Shown one piece after another: positions 42,058 through 51,601 of a DNA stretch of 64,000 nt. The notes beneath the pieces were generated by a model, which searched no databases, had not been told where the DNA came from, and saw only the letters and a list, made by a program, of their open reading frames with translations. Every line of letters starts with the position of its first letter. Within the stretch, counting starts at the first letter, position 1. This stretch comes from Bacteroidota bacterium (lineage in GTDB: Bacteria > Bacteroidota > Bacteroidia > Flavobacteriales > Schleiferiaceae), in contig JANSYJ010000002.1 in NCBI GenBank assembly GCA_024742495.1, positions 186,001 through 250,000 of the forward strand, read 5' to 3'. The translations under genes were made by a program, and so were the position numbers.

Positions 42058-44160
42058 ATGTCGATTCTAAGCACGTCCATAGAATATCTAAAGGGAGTAG
42101 GGCCAGCAAAAGCGGATCTTCTAAAGAAGGAGCTTAATATTTTCCGTTATGCCGATCTTCTTCAACTATACCCTTACCGCTATGTGGATCGTAGCCGATT
42201 TTGTAAGATTAATGAGTTGATCGGGGCTTCGGCAGAGGTGCAATTATTAGGGAAAATAACACACTTGGAATCGCAAGCTGGTAAAGGGAGGTCTAAAATA
42301 CTGAAGGCTACTTTTAAGGATGAAACTGGAGAGGTAGAATTAGTTTGGTTTAAAGGAGCGCAGTGGATTGAGAAATCCTTAAAGCTCAACCAGAACTATG
42401 TGCTTTATGGCAAGCCAAGCCTATTTAATAGCAAGCTTAGCTTTGCGCATCCCGACCTTGAATTGGAGCTTGACTTTAAAAAAAGCCCTATTCGTGGTTT
42501 ACAGCCTCTTTATCCAAGTACCGAAAAGCTAAATCAGAAGGGCTTAAATAATAGGGGCTTGGCAAAACTTACGAAGGTGCTCTTACCACAACTGCATGGC
42601 GCCTTGCCTGATTTTTTCCCAGTTCACTTTCTTGAGCGCTACCAATTAATGAAGCGCGAAGAAGCCCTGATGCAAGTCCATTTCCCTTCAAGCTTAGAAC
42701 AGGCGGAACAGGCTCGACTTAGACTGAAGTTTGAGGAGTTATTCTTTTTTCAGATGGAGATGGCAGCCCAAAAACGCCAACATCACCGGGAATTCCAAGG
42801 TTATTCATTTCCTGAGGTTGCTTCGGTTTTTAATCGTTTTTATAAAGAGGTTTTACCCTTTGAACTTACTGGCGCTCAGAAAAGAGTACTCAAGGAAATT
42901 CGAAGCGACGTCCGCCACGGAAAGCATATGAATCGCCTTTTACAAGGAGATGTAGGTTCGGGAAAAACCATGGTTGCCTTGATGAGCATTTTGATTGCCA
43001 TTGATAATGGATTCCAGGCTTGCTTAATGGCGCCTACTGAAATCCTTGCCCAACAACATTTTCAAGGTATATCAGAATTACTTGAAGATATGCCAGTAGA
43101 GGTGGCACTATTAACCGGATCGGTGAAAACTGCTGAACGCAGAACGATACATAGTCGCTTGGAGTCGGGAGAAATCCACATTTTGATAGGTACCCACGCC
43201 CTGCTAGAAGATAAGGTGAAATATAAAAATTTGGGCCTAGCTGTAGTGGATGAACAACATCGCTTTGGTGTGGCTCAAAGAGCAAAGTTGTGGAAGAAAA
43301 ACAAATTGCCGCCACATATTTTGGTGATGACCGCTACGCCCATTCCACGTACTTTGGCGATGAGTGTCTATGGCAATTTAGATCTTTCGATTATTGATGA
43401 ATTGCCGCCCGGTAGAAAGCCGATAAGCACTAAGCATGCTTTTGATAAAGACCGTAATAGTCTGTTCGGTTTCTTGGAGGCTGAAATTGATAAGGGCCGA
43501 CAGATTTACATCGTTTATCCCTTAATTGAGGAGTCGGAAAAAATGGACTATAAAGACTTGATGGATGGCTATGAGAGCATTTGCCGAGCTTTTCCAAGGC
43601 CCAAATATCAAGTGAGCGTGGTTCATGGTAAAATGAAACCCGAGGATAAGGATTTTGAAATGCAGCGCTTTGCTTCTGGTAAAACCCAAATCATGGTAGC
43701 GACCACAGTTATTGAGGTAGGAGTGAATGTTCCTAATGCTTCAGTTATGGTTATTGAATCGGCCGAAAGGTTTGGCTTAAGTCAGCTGCACCAACTCCGT
43801 GGAAGGGTAGGCCGTGGAGCCGAGAAAAGCTACTGCATATTAATGACCGGTTCCAAGCTAAGCCGAGAGGCCAGAGTTCGAATGAAAACTATGGTGCGCA
43901 CCCAAGATGGCTTTGAGATTGCAGATGTTGATTTAAAGCTAAGAGGACCGGGGGACTTATTGGGTACCCAACAAAGTGGTATGCTTAATTTGCGTTTGGC
44001 AGATTTAAAGGAAGACACTCCAATTATGGATTTATCCCGCCGCGCTTTGCAAGATCTTTTCGATGCTGATCCGGAACTATCCGCCAAAGATCATCAAGAT
44101 ATTATCAAAGAATTTAGAAAACGAAAAGCGGGGAAAATGGATTGGGGTAGAATTGCCTAA
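42058..44160 (+). CDS. recG: ATP-dependent DNA helicase RecG
   Basis: A 700-aa helicase that remodels stalled replication forks and branched DNA. It has the N-terminal wedge/OB domain (about 1-190, TSIEYLKGVGPAKADLLKKE), the Walker A QGDVGSGKTMVA, the DEQHRFG box (a DExH variant), ATPIPRTLA, and helicase C-terminal motifs with VIEVGVNVPNASVMVIE and QLRGRVGRG. The ATG at 42058 is preferred; a TTG at 42013 would add a hydrophobic leader not seen in the family. It diverges from the T9SS protein gene. Confidence 0.95.
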   Translation: MSILSTSIEYLKGVGPAKADLLKKELNIFRYADLLQLYPYRYVDRSRFCKINELIGASAEVQLLGKITHLESQAGKGRSKILKATFKDETGEVELVWFKGAQWIEKSLKLNQNYVLYGKPSLFNSKLSFAHPDLELELDFKKSPIRGLQPLYPSTEKLNQKGLNNRGLAKLTKVLLPQLHGALPDFFPVHFLERYQLMKREEALMQVHFPSSLEQAEQARLRLKFEELFFFQMEMAAQKRQHHREFQGYSFPEVASVFNRFYKEVLPFELTGAQKRVLKEIRSDVRHGKHMNRLLQGDVGSGKTMVALMSILIAIDNGFQACLMAPTEILAQQHFQGISELLEDMPVEVALLTGSVKTAERRTIHSRLESGEIHILIGTHALLEDKVKYKNLGLAVVDEQHRFGVAQRAKLWKKNKLPPHILVMTATPIPRTLAMSVYGNLDLSIIDELPPGRKPISTKHAFDKDRNSLFGFLEAEIDKGRQIYIVYPLIEESEKMDYKDLMDGYESICRAFPRPKYQVSVVHGKMKPEDKDFEMQRFASGKTQIMVATTVIEVGVNVPNASVMVIESAERFGLSQLHQLRGRVGRGAEKSYCILMTGSKLSREARVRMKTMVRTQDGFEIADVDLKLRGPGDLLGTQQSGMLNLRLADLKEDTPIMDLSRRALQDLFDADPELSAKDHQDIIKEFRKRKAGKMDWGRIA

Positions 44161-44217
44161 TTCTTTTTTGGCACGATATTTTAATTAATAGAAATCGAAA
44201 TTTAAAAACGAATCAAA

Positions 44218-44769
44218 ATGAAAAAGCTCCTCATTCTCCTCCTCGGTTTAAGTATAAGTGCCTGTTCTTATCAAAGCAATGTTCCAGGTCCTCCAGGACC
44301 ACAAGGCCCTCCCGGTGCCGGACTAAGTTATCGTATTATTGACGCCATCGCGCTTTACGAAGACTGGTTGCCATTTAACAATCCTGGAGATCCCGACTTC
44401 CAGTATTATCAAGAATTTAACGCTCCAGAAATTGACCAATTCACTTACGAGAACGGAATCATAATTGGTTATCACGTTGATGGCGGAACCACCTATACCT
44501 TGCCAAATACCATTAACTTCAATGGCTTTACTCGTGAATACAGCCTTTATTACGGTGTGGGTTATGTAGGTTTTGTTTGTAAAGATTCTGACTTACAAAC
44601 CACTGCCCCGGATACGGATCAGTACTTTAAGGTTTACATTATTAATCCCTCAGCCGGAAAGCGCGATATAAAGAGTTTATCTCAAATAGAACTGCAACTT
44701 TACCTGGATGAATTAGAAGCGGAAGGTTCAGCGCGAGAAGTGAAGTTAAATCGTAAGAAACTAAAATAA
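44218..44769 (+). CDS. Collagen-like repeat lipoprotein
   Basis: A 183-aa lipoprotein with signal peptide and lipobox ending SISAC (Cys at residue 16), followed by a short collagen-like tract PGPPGPQGPPG. The remaining ~150 residues form a globular domain (DAIALYEDWLPFNNPGDPDF, YYGVGYVGFVCKD) without a recognised family. A Lys-rich tail ends the protein. The collagen tract is too short for a stable triple helix, but may be a linker. It stands alone with its own terminator. Function is unknown. Confidence 0.75.
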   Translation: MKKLLILLLGLSISACSYQSNVPGPPGPQGPPGAGLSYRIIDAIALYEDWLPFNNPGDPDFQYYQEFNAPEIDQFTYENGIIIGYHVDGGTTYTLPNTINFNGFTREYSLYYGVGYVGFVCKDSDLQTTAPDTDQYFKVYIINPSAGKRDIKSLSQIELQLYLDELEAEGSAREVKLNRKKLK

Positions 44770-44788
44770 ACCCTGATTTTTTTAAGAA

Positions 44789-44819
44789 GGTCGATGTTAA
44801 AGCATCGGCCTTTTTTTTT
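44789..44819 (+). terminator. Intrinsic terminator after collagen-like lipoprotein
   Basis: Stem GGTCGATG / CATCGGCC (one G-T pair) with a 6-nt loop, followed by nine T. Confidence 0.92.
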
Positions 44820-44901
44820 GGTCTCAACAGCCGCTTTATGCCTTGATGTGTTTTGGCTGCGCTAAGAATTATTTCGATTTTAGCCTCGCTTAATCCGGCT
44901 T

Positions 44902-47241
44902 ATGCTAAAACCCTTATACCTTTTTACGCTAGCTTTCCTTTTTTATACCTCAGCGCTTTCTGCTCAGGATTGCCAATCATTACATATAAAGGCCAGCTTC
45001 GATACAATTTCGGAATCAATTAATGCGGAAGTGGAGCTTAATATTCGCTTGGATGAGGAATTAGATACTTTAGTGCTTAATGCGATTCGCTTAGAAGTAG
45101 CGTATTTGTACTTGAATGGTGATCCAGTTTTTTACAGGCAAAATGATACGGCCTTGTTTATTCCCCTAAGGCCTGGGTTCGAGCGAATTAATTTAGCGAT
45201 TAAGTATGTGGCCCGCCCGAGAAAGGGACTCTATTTTATTGGTTGGCAGGATCAAAGTGAACGAGCCCGTCGCCAGATTTGGACGCAAGGTCAAGGTATT
45301 GATCACCGGCATTGGATTCCCCATATCGACAATCAAAAAGATAAAATCATTTTTTCCGCAGAATGGATCTTTAAGTCGGACTATGAGCTAATGAGCAATG
45401 GTCGCTTAGATTCGGTAAAAGAAGTTAATGGCCATAAGCACTGGCATTACAGCATGGATAAGCCCATGAGCTCCTATCTTATTGCCTTAGTTATTGGCCA
45501 ATATCATCAAAGCAAATGCAAGGTACTAGGCCATGAGCATTACCTCTATCACTATCCCGATCGAATTTCGGACAGTGCCTGGTATTACCATCAGCATCAA
45601 GAAATTGCTCGCTTTTTGGAACAAGAAATAAACTATAACTACCCTTGGCTTAATTACAAGCAGGCACCGGTAATGGACTTTCGCCATGGTGCCATGGAAA
45701 ATACGTGTGCCACTATTTTCGGCGATTTCTTTTTAGTTGATTCGATCTCCTTTAATGATCGCAATTACACTTATGTGGATGCTCATGAATATGCTCATCA
45801 ATGGTTCGGGAATTTGGTAACGGCCGCTGGCTCTAAGCATCATTGGCTTCACGAGGGTTTTGCTACCTATTACCAATGGCTAAGTGAAGAAAATCTTTAT
45901 GGTCGAGACTATTTCGATTGGGAGCTTCAGAAAGCAAAGGAAATGGTGTTTGAAGCCACCGCACAAGCTCCCTTGCCTTTAGCCCATCCCAAAGCGGGTA
46001 GCGCTCGCTTTTATCAAAAAGGAGCTTGGTTGCTCTATATGCTTCGGAACTTCGTTGGGGATTCCATCTACCGAAAGGTGATTGCCGAATACTTGAATGA
46101 AGGAGCTTACAAAGTTGTGGAAAACCAAGATTTGATCGCTTTATTTAAAAAGCATAGCAATAAGGATATTGATGGCTTTTTCGAGACTTGGCTGTATGCC
46201 GATAAGGAACCCGAGCTAAAAATTGAGCGTGAAGAGGGGAGCGCTAAAGTGCGTCTGACTTTAAAGGGAAAGCTCCTCCAGCCCTTATACATTCATCATT
46301 CTGAGGGCGATGTAAATCTTGTGGTGGATACTATTTTTTTGAAGGAAGGGGTAAATGAATTTCAATTGCCCAGCGAAGAGAGTCGCTTTTTCATCGCAAA
46401 TCATCAATATTTACTTTTAAAAGTAGAAGCCTTTAAAAACCTAAATGACTGGCGATTTCATGCCGTATACGATTCTAGTGTTTTAGGGCAGAACTTTGCC
46501 CTTAAGGGTTTAAGCGAGTTTACTTTTCGTGACGATTTAATGTTTGCGGCTGCTGCAGTAGAGAATACTGAACTTCATTTTTCCACTAGAGAAATTGCCT
46601 TGCAGTGGTATATTAAACAAATTGAGAAGGATCGCATTAAAGCAAAGTACCTTGATCAATTACTACTCAATTCGGGTAAATCGTATGATGAGGTTCAGTT
46701 TCAAAAATCGATAGTATCCCTTGCCTTGAAGGAAGAGATTAGACTGGACGATGCCCTCCTTGAGGAGCTTCGCAGCAGAGGAAGAAGTTATGATCTGAGA
46801 AGTATGGCCATAGAGGCGAGTATTAAGCCTAATGATCTAGAAGCGAACCGATGGTTATACGATTCCATTTGGAAAGAACAGCCCGGTACAGTAGGTAGAA
46901 ATGTGTATGTGAAAACCTTGTTTTTTCGCCTGGTCTTTTTTCGAGATGGGCAGGCTTATTCGGAGCTTTTAGATTTGGCAAGTCCATCTTTTGATTTTAA
47001 TACCCGCATGAATGCCTTGAGGTATTTGGCGGTTTTAGATATTGATAATGATGAATACTTAGCGGTGTTGTTCGAAGCCTTTTTCAATACCAATTGGAAG
47101 TTGGTGCGTGTAGCCCGAGAAAAGCTTTTGGAGATTCAAAAGTTGAAACCAGCGGTTTTTAACGATTTTTATGATGCCTCGAATAAATCTTGGTCAGACT
47201 TTCAAAAGCGCAAGGCAGCGCGTACTTTTGAAGGAGAATAG
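44902..47241 (+). CDS. M1 family zinc aminopeptidase, exported
   Basis: A 779-aa metallopeptidase. The signal peptide covers residues 1-21 (ending ALSAQ). The catalytic core has the exopeptidase motif GAMEN, the zinc-binding HEYAHQWFG (H295 and H299) and the third ligand Glu in HEGFATYYQW about 20 residues later. Residues ~420-520 form the beta-sandwich domain and the C-terminal ~260 residues are helical ARM/HEAT-like. It removes N-terminal residues from peptides in the periplasm or outside the cell. The sugar transferase gene starts 2 nt after its stop. Confidence 0.93.
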   Translation: MLKPLYLFTLAFLFYTSALSAQDCQSLHIKASFDTISESINAEVELNIRLDEELDTLVLNAIRLEVAYLYLNGDPVFYRQNDTALFIPLRPGFERINLAIKYVARPRKGLYFIGWQDQSERARRQIWTQGQGIDHRHWIPHIDNQKDKIIFSAEWIFKSDYELMSNGRLDSVKEVNGHKHWHYSMDKPMSSYLIALVIGQYHQSKCKVLGHEHYLYHYPDRISDSAWYYHQHQEIARFLEQEINYNYPWLNYKQAPVMDFRHGAMENTCATIFGDFFLVDSISFNDRNYTYVDAHEYAHQWFGNLVTAAGSKHHWLHEGFATYYQWLSEENLYGRDYFDWELQKAKEMVFEATAQAPLPLAHPKAGSARFYQKGAWLLYMLRNFVGDSIYRKVIAEYLNEGAYKVVENQDLIALFKKHSNKDIDGFFETWLYADKEPELKIEREEGSAKVRLTLKGKLLQPLYIHHSEGDVNLVVDTIFLKEGVNEFQLPSEESRFFIANHQYLLLKVEAFKNLNDWRFHAVYDSSVLGQNFALKGLSEFTFRDDLMFAAAAVENTELHFSTREIALQWYIKQIEKDRIKAKYLDQLLLNSGKSYDEVQFQKSIVSLALKEEIRLDDALLEELRSRGRSYDLRSMAIEASIKPNDLEANRWLYDSIWKEQPGTVGRNVYVKTLFFRLVFFRDGQAYSELLDLASPSFDFNTRMNALRYLAVLDIDNDEYLAVLFEAFFNTNWKLVRVAREKLLEIQKLKPAVFNDFYDASNKSWSDFQKRKAARTFEGE

Positions 47242-47243
47242 CT

Positions 47244-48608
47244 ATGCCTGCCTACCACAATCGATTGAGTCAGTTTTTGGTCCTATTGGGTGACCTCCTC
47301 CTTTTAAACCTTGCTTTTTTTGGGGCGGCTTATCAACGTTTCCGCGATTTACCCTTTTTAGATACTCCTTACTACAATTACTACCTTCAGCTGTGGCTGA
47401 TTTTAAACTTGCTTTGGTTGGTGCTGAGCTTTTTGTTTCGCACCTATGAATTGGCATTAAAGCCTGAGCCGCGCAAGTCGGTTTCGAAAACCTTAAACGT
47501 TTTTATTAGTCACCTTTTCATAGTACTTCTCCTATTAGTAGCCTTGCAAAAAGGCGAACAGTACAGTCGATTGTTTTTCGTGTATTTCTATGGGGTGGTG
47601 TTTTTCACTATTCTCCCTTGGCATTTCTTTTATTTAAGATTCCTTCGCTCTTTTCGCCGGCGCTCAAGGCCATTGCGTTCGGTATTATTAGTGGGTGAGG
47701 GGAGAGCCTTCGATGATTTTATTCAATTGGTAGGTCGCAATCCAGAGCTGGGAATCTTTGTTGAGAGAAGTTTTAAAACCAGCAGTAGCTCGGACCTTGA
47801 GCAATTGCAGGATCACCTTGTTCAAACTAAGGCCGAGGAAATGTTTGTGGCGCTAAATCCATCCCATCAGGCTTTTGCAGAATTGTATCGAATTGCCGAT
47901 AAACACTTACTTCATTTTCGGGCGTTGCCAGATTTAGGTTTGGCCCCAATGAAAAGTATGCGCATTGATTTTTACGATCAGCTACCGGTGCTAAGTTTTC
48001 GCCCCGAACCTTTGCAACAATGGCATAATCGTTGGCTAAAGCGATTTTCGGATATTTTGATTTCCCTTTTATTATTGATCTTCACTGTACCTACCTTATT
48101 TCCATTTTTGGCCATAGGCGTACGACTATCTGGAAAAGGCCCAATATTTTTTAAGCAACAAAGAAGCGGCTATCGCGACGAGGTATTTACCATTTTTAAA
48201 TTTCGAAGCATGGCCATTAATACGGAGGCAGATACCCATCAAGCGAAAGCGAATGACCCGAGATTAAGCAAATTTGGGAAATGGATAAGAGCCTGGCATT
48301 TAGATGAATTACCACAGTTATGGCAAGTGCTGAAAGGGCAAATGTCTATAGTTGGTCCCCGACCGCACATGCTTAGTCATACCGCCGAATACCGAGATTT
48401 GGTAGATCGCTATATGATGCGTCATCTCGTAAAGCCCGGCCTAACAGGATTGGCACAAGTTCAAGGGTATAAAGGGGAACACGATTTGGCCTCCATGGAA
48501 GCCAGAGTTCGTGCAGATGTTTATTACCTCGAGAACTGGAATTTATTATTGGACCTTAGCATTATCCTCCGAACGGTAGGGCAATGGCGTCATAAGCCCA
48601 AGGTTTAG
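47244..48608 (+). CDS. Polyprenyl-phosphate sugar-1-phosphate transferase (initiating, WcaJ/WbaP-like)
   Basis: A 454-aa membrane enzyme that starts glycan assembly by placing a sugar phosphate on undecaprenyl phosphate. Residues ~10-110 hold four N-terminal helices, a Rossmann-like CoA-binding region spans ~140-240, and the C-terminal ~200 residues form the transferase domain with FKQQRSGYRDEVFTIFKFRSM, LDELPQLWQVL and SIVGPRP. The 2-nt gap to the M1 peptidase suggests co-transcription, although their roles differ. It may start the polysaccharide built by the GT genes at 48898-51056 and 33726-37868. Confidence 0.93.
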   Translation: MPAYHNRLSQFLVLLGDLLLLNLAFFGAAYQRFRDLPFLDTPYYNYYLQLWLILNLLWLVLSFLFRTYELALKPEPRKSVSKTLNVFISHLFIVLLLLVALQKGEQYSRLFFVYFYGVVFFTILPWHFFYLRFLRSFRRRSRPLRSVLLVGEGRAFDDFIQLVGRNPELGIFVERSFKTSSSSDLEQLQDHLVQTKAEEMFVALNPSHQAFAELYRIADKHLLHFRALPDLGLAPMKSMRIDFYDQLPVLSFRPEPLQQWHNRWLKRFSDILISLLLLIFTVPTLFPFLAIGVRLSGKGPIFFKQQRSGYRDEVFTIFKFRSMAINTEADTHQAKANDPRLSKFGKWIRAWHLDELPQLWQVLKGQMSIVGPRPHMLSHTAEYRDLVDRYMMRHLVKPGLTGLAQVQGYKGEHDLASMEARVRADVYYLENWNLLLDLSIILRTVGQWRHKPKV

Positions 48609-48617
48609 TAATCTTAG

Positions 48618-48818
48618 CTAAACCTTACAGGTGCTTATTCCAAAGATTCTATAAAGGGGGCAAAAGTTAAGCACACTTGTAGCGAGTAAAACTCCACCGG
48701 CAATTAGGGCAATCATTCCCCAAGGAGAAGGAACTATCTCCCCGATATAGAGGTAGGCGGCAATTGCAGCGATTACAATTCGAACGATACGGTCGAGGCT
48801 GCTCATATTCTTTTTCAT
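48618..48818 (-). CDS. DUF2892 (YgaP-like TM) small membrane protein
   Basis: A 66-aa protein with two transmembrane helices, starting MSSLDRIVRIVIA after a short N-terminus and ending CPLYRIFGIST, the family signature. Such proteins are often found alone or fused to rhodanese domains; their role is unknown. It converges on the sugar transferase gene with a 9-nt gap. Confidence 0.9.
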   Translation of the reverse strand: MKKNMSSLDRIVRIVIAAIAAYLYIGEIVPSPWGMIALIAGGVLLATSVLNFCPLYRIFGISTCKV

Positions 48819-48897
48819 GACTTTGCTTGATTTGATTTAAGGCTAATTTATTTATTCGTTTTTTAAGGAGCTATATCCTCTAGCTATTTATTGAATT

Positions 48898-49992
48898 TTA
48901 GCCCTTTTGAATTAAACCCTGTTGCAAGGTAATTTCATATTCTTCACTGATGAGTTTCCAATTGAATCGCTGTTCAATTTTTAAGCGATTATGCGCAATT
49001 CGCTCCTTAAATACTTTAGACTCTAAGTGGTCAAGATGATTGGCGATATCCACCGAGTCGTTAAAATAATAGGCATCTTCACCAAGAATCTCGTGATTAA
49101 ATCGGTTGCGATGGGCCACAATAGCGCACTGACAGGCCATGGCTTCCAATAAGCTGGGATTGGTGCCACCAACGCTATGGCCATGGAAATAGAGGTTACT
49201 GTAATAGCGGAGGTTGTTTATTTTCTCTTTTTTATAAGTGCCACGCACAAAGCGAATTCGGGCATCTTTGAATTTCTCTTTTAAGTATTGCCCATAAGTT
49301 GTGTCATGATTTCCAACCACTAACATAATTCGCTGACTTTCACTTTTTACCACTCCGCTTAAAATCAGTTCCAAGTTATTCTCGGGTTCTAGTCGAGCTA
49401 CAATGATGTTGTATTCCCCTGGTTCCACTCCATAAGCTTTGAGGATTTCGGGATTAGGCTGTTTAAAGATTTTCGCACCATAAGCGATATGCACGGTATC
49501 GGTGCGGTATTGCGACTCTAAGTATTCCTTAATGACGGGCGAATCGGCAATTAGAATATCACTGCGATTTGCCGCCCATCTTTCGGAAACCTTTAAAAAG
49601 CGTTGCACATAAGGATGGTATTTACTCCGTTTCCATTCGAGGCCATCCATGTTGTTTACAATTAAAGACTTGGAGGGTAGTATGCTTTGCCAAATGGCGC
49701 TGCTGGTATAGCCTAAAAGTAGAATGGCATCGAAGTTTCTTTGCCGACTATCAATAATACAGTTGAGGTCATAAATAAACTGACCGATGGTACCAAAGCG
49801 ATGTTCAGGGTCGAATTTATGGATGATGTCCACCCCCTCATAAGTTTTTTGATCATAGGGATGACGATGCGAATTATAGACCCACACCTGATGTCCCATT
49901 TCCACTAAGCGAGTACTTAGGTGTTGAGCACACTCTTCAAAACCACCGTAAAGGTTTGGAATTCCTCTAGTTCCTAGTATGCCAATCCTCAT
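48898..49992 (-). CDS. Glycosyltransferase, DUF1972/GT4 family
   Basis: A 364-aa GT-B enzyme with a DUF1972 N-terminal domain (IGILGTRGIPNLYGGFEECA), characteristic of rhamnosyl-type transferases of capsule loci. The C-terminal Rossmann domain has IVARLEPENNLELIL and HSVGGTNPSLLEAMAC. It is cytoplasmic. It overlaps the neighbouring GT4 gene by 4 nt and forms a two-gene minus-strand unit with it. Confidence 0.93.
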   Translation of the reverse strand: MRIGILGTRGIPNLYGGFEECAQHLSTRLVEMGHQVWVYNSHRHPYDQKTYEGVDIIHKFDPEHRFGTIGQFIYDLNCIIDSRQRNFDAILLLGYTSSAIWQSILPSKSLIVNNMDGLEWKRSKYHPYVQRFLKVSERWAANRSDILIADSPVIKEYLESQYRTDTVHIAYGAKIFKQPNPEILKAYGVEPGEYNIIVARLEPENNLELILSGVVKSESQRIMLVVGNHDTTYGQYLKEKFKDARIRFVRGTYKKEKINNLRYYSNLYFHGHSVGGTNPSLLEAMACQCAIVAHRNRFNHEILGEDAYYFNDSVDIANHLDHLESKVFKERIAHNRLKIEQRFNWKLISEEYEITLQQGLIQKG

Positions 49993-51056
49993 GAGCTGGA
50001 TTTAAGCACTTCATCATAAATTTTCCGAATACTGGAAGCCGCTTCGCTCCAGCGGAAATTTTTCTGCAGCCAAAGTATATGATCTTCATTGGACTTAAGC
50101 GCCTCATTAACCGCTGCTTGAATTTTTTCGGGATCGTTTACATCGGTGTAAAAAGCATGATCTTCAAAAAGCTCGCGGCTGATTTCAGAATCATTTACCA
50201 CTATTTGGCAGCCATAATTGAGGGCCTCTAGACTGGCTAAACCGGTACTTTCGTATAAGGATGGTAAAACATGGACCTTGGCATTACTGTACATCGAAGC
50301 GCATTCCTCTTGGTTTCTCTGTTTGTGGAAGAGCACCTTGGGGCCGGCGGATTTCTTGCATTTTTCGAGGTAGGATACATGCGCAGGTGCAGCATCTCCC
50401 GCTAAGTGAAGTTTCCAATTTTGGCCTGCTTGTGCCTCAATTAACTTCACTTGGTTTTTAATGGGTTCTATTCGGGCAACGCAGAGTACATCCTTTTTTT
50501 CCTTGCCGGGATTTATTGGCGGAAGGTGCTCCGTTCCCAGTTTAACTACCGATTGGGCGCCACCGTAATTGAATTCACTTTGGATGATTTTAAATTCAGC
50601 TTGGCTGGCGGTAATTAGGTGCTGGCAATGATCGAGAATTTTTTGAATACTTCCTTTCTGGCCTTCTAAGAGGTAATCCCAGGAAGGCCATTTGTCGCGA
50701 CCACCGCGCACTCGTGCTAATAATTTTAAATAGTCTAAGGCATGCTGCCCCAGTCCTTTTTGCAGGAAGGCCCTTAATTTGGAACTCTTTCGATCTGCTT
50801 CGGAGTAATCAACATAGATGCTCGAAACGACAATCGGGACTTTAGATTTTAGGAGTGGAATTAATTCGGCAGGCCTACTAATTCCATAAAAGTGGATAAG
50901 ATCAAAATCCTTGGGATTCTGTTCACCATTCCACAGCTCGCTGTGTACGGCGAATTTTTTTAGATGCAAGCGATTTTGCTCTAAATGCAGGGTATCTCCT
51001 CCCTTCTGTTGATGGAGGTTTGGTCTAGAAACGAAGAGAACTCTTAGCGATTTCAT
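49989..51056 (-). CDS. Glycosyltransferase family 4
   Basis: A 355-aa GT-B enzyme. The N-terminal half is poorly conserved (RVLFVSRPNLHQQKGGDT); the C-terminal domain has VLCVARIEPIKNQVKLIEA and LPSLYESTGLASLEALNYGC, the donor-sugar binding motif of GT4. It is cytoplasmic. It overlaps the downstream DUF1972 GT by 4 nt. Sugar specificity is unknown. Confidence 0.92.
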   Translation of the reverse strand: MKSLRVLFVSRPNLHQQKGGDTLHLEQNRLHLKKFAVHSELWNGEQNPKDFDLIHFYGISRPAELIPLLKSKVPIVVSSIYVDYSEADRKSSKLRAFLQKGLGQHALDYLKLLARVRGGRDKWPSWDYLLEGQKGSIQKILDHCQHLITASQAEFKIIQSEFNYGGAQSVVKLGTEHLPPINPGKEKKDVLCVARIEPIKNQVKLIEAQAGQNWKLHLAGDAAPAHVSYLEKCKKSAGPKVLFHKQRNQEECASMYSNAKVHVLPSLYESTGLASLEALNYGCQIVVNDSEISRELFEDHAFYTDVNDPEKIQAAVNEALKSNEDHILWLQKNFRWSEAASSIRKIYDEVLKSSS

Positions 51057-51088
51057 TTATCGTCCTAAACTATAAAAAAAGCTTAGGA

Positions 51089-51601
51089 TTAGCGATACAG
51101 TAGTCTTCGAATTTGTGAAGCGATAATGCCACCAACTATACTCTTAATAATTAGACCCGGTAAAAGCTTCATTAAAGTAGCCCATAAATCGGCTCCGGGT
51201 AATTGGTAGTAGAGCACTAAAAAGCCAGGAATTAAAAGTAAAAGATGGGCTTGAACCAAAACCATTATGGCACGATAGAAGTGAAATTCTTTGCGGGCAC
51301 TTTCTATAGAAACGAAGATGGCGCACAGCACAAAGCCCCATAGGAAGCCAGAAGTGGCGCCGTGAAGTTTTTCGAAACCTGCAGTGTGATGACCAAAAAC
51401 AGGCAAGCCTAAAGCACCGCTAGCCAAATAAATTAAAACCACTGTTGCAGCACTGCGCCAGGATAACAAGCTGGCGCCTATAAAAATACAGAAGGTTTGA
51501 AGGGTTAATGGGATAGGGCCGAGGTCGATGCTAAATGGCGCAATTAGAAGTAGACTGGCTAAAACGCCCAGGGCAATTTTAATTTCGCGATTTTGATTCA
51601 T
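51089..51601 (-). CDS. bioY: Biotin transporter BioY (ECF S-component)
   Basis: A 170-aa membrane protein with about six helices. The family motifs are visible: IPLTLQTFCIFIGASLLSWR and YLASGALGLPVFGHHTAGFE. BioY binds and imports biotin. No ECF ATPase (BioM) or T component (BioN) gene lies nearby, so it may act alone or share a module elsewhere. It overlaps the upstream MATE gene by 23 nt, which is longer than the usual coupling overlap but within normal range. Confidence 0.93.
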   Translation of the reverse strand: MNQNREIKIALGVLASLLLIAPFSIDLGPIPLTLQTFCIFIGASLLSWRSAATVVLIYLASGALGLPVFGHHTAGFEKLHGATSGFLWGFVLCAIFVSIESARKEFHFYRAIMVLVQAHLLLLIPGFLVLYYQLPGADLWATLMKLLPGLIIKSIVGGIIASQIRRLLYR

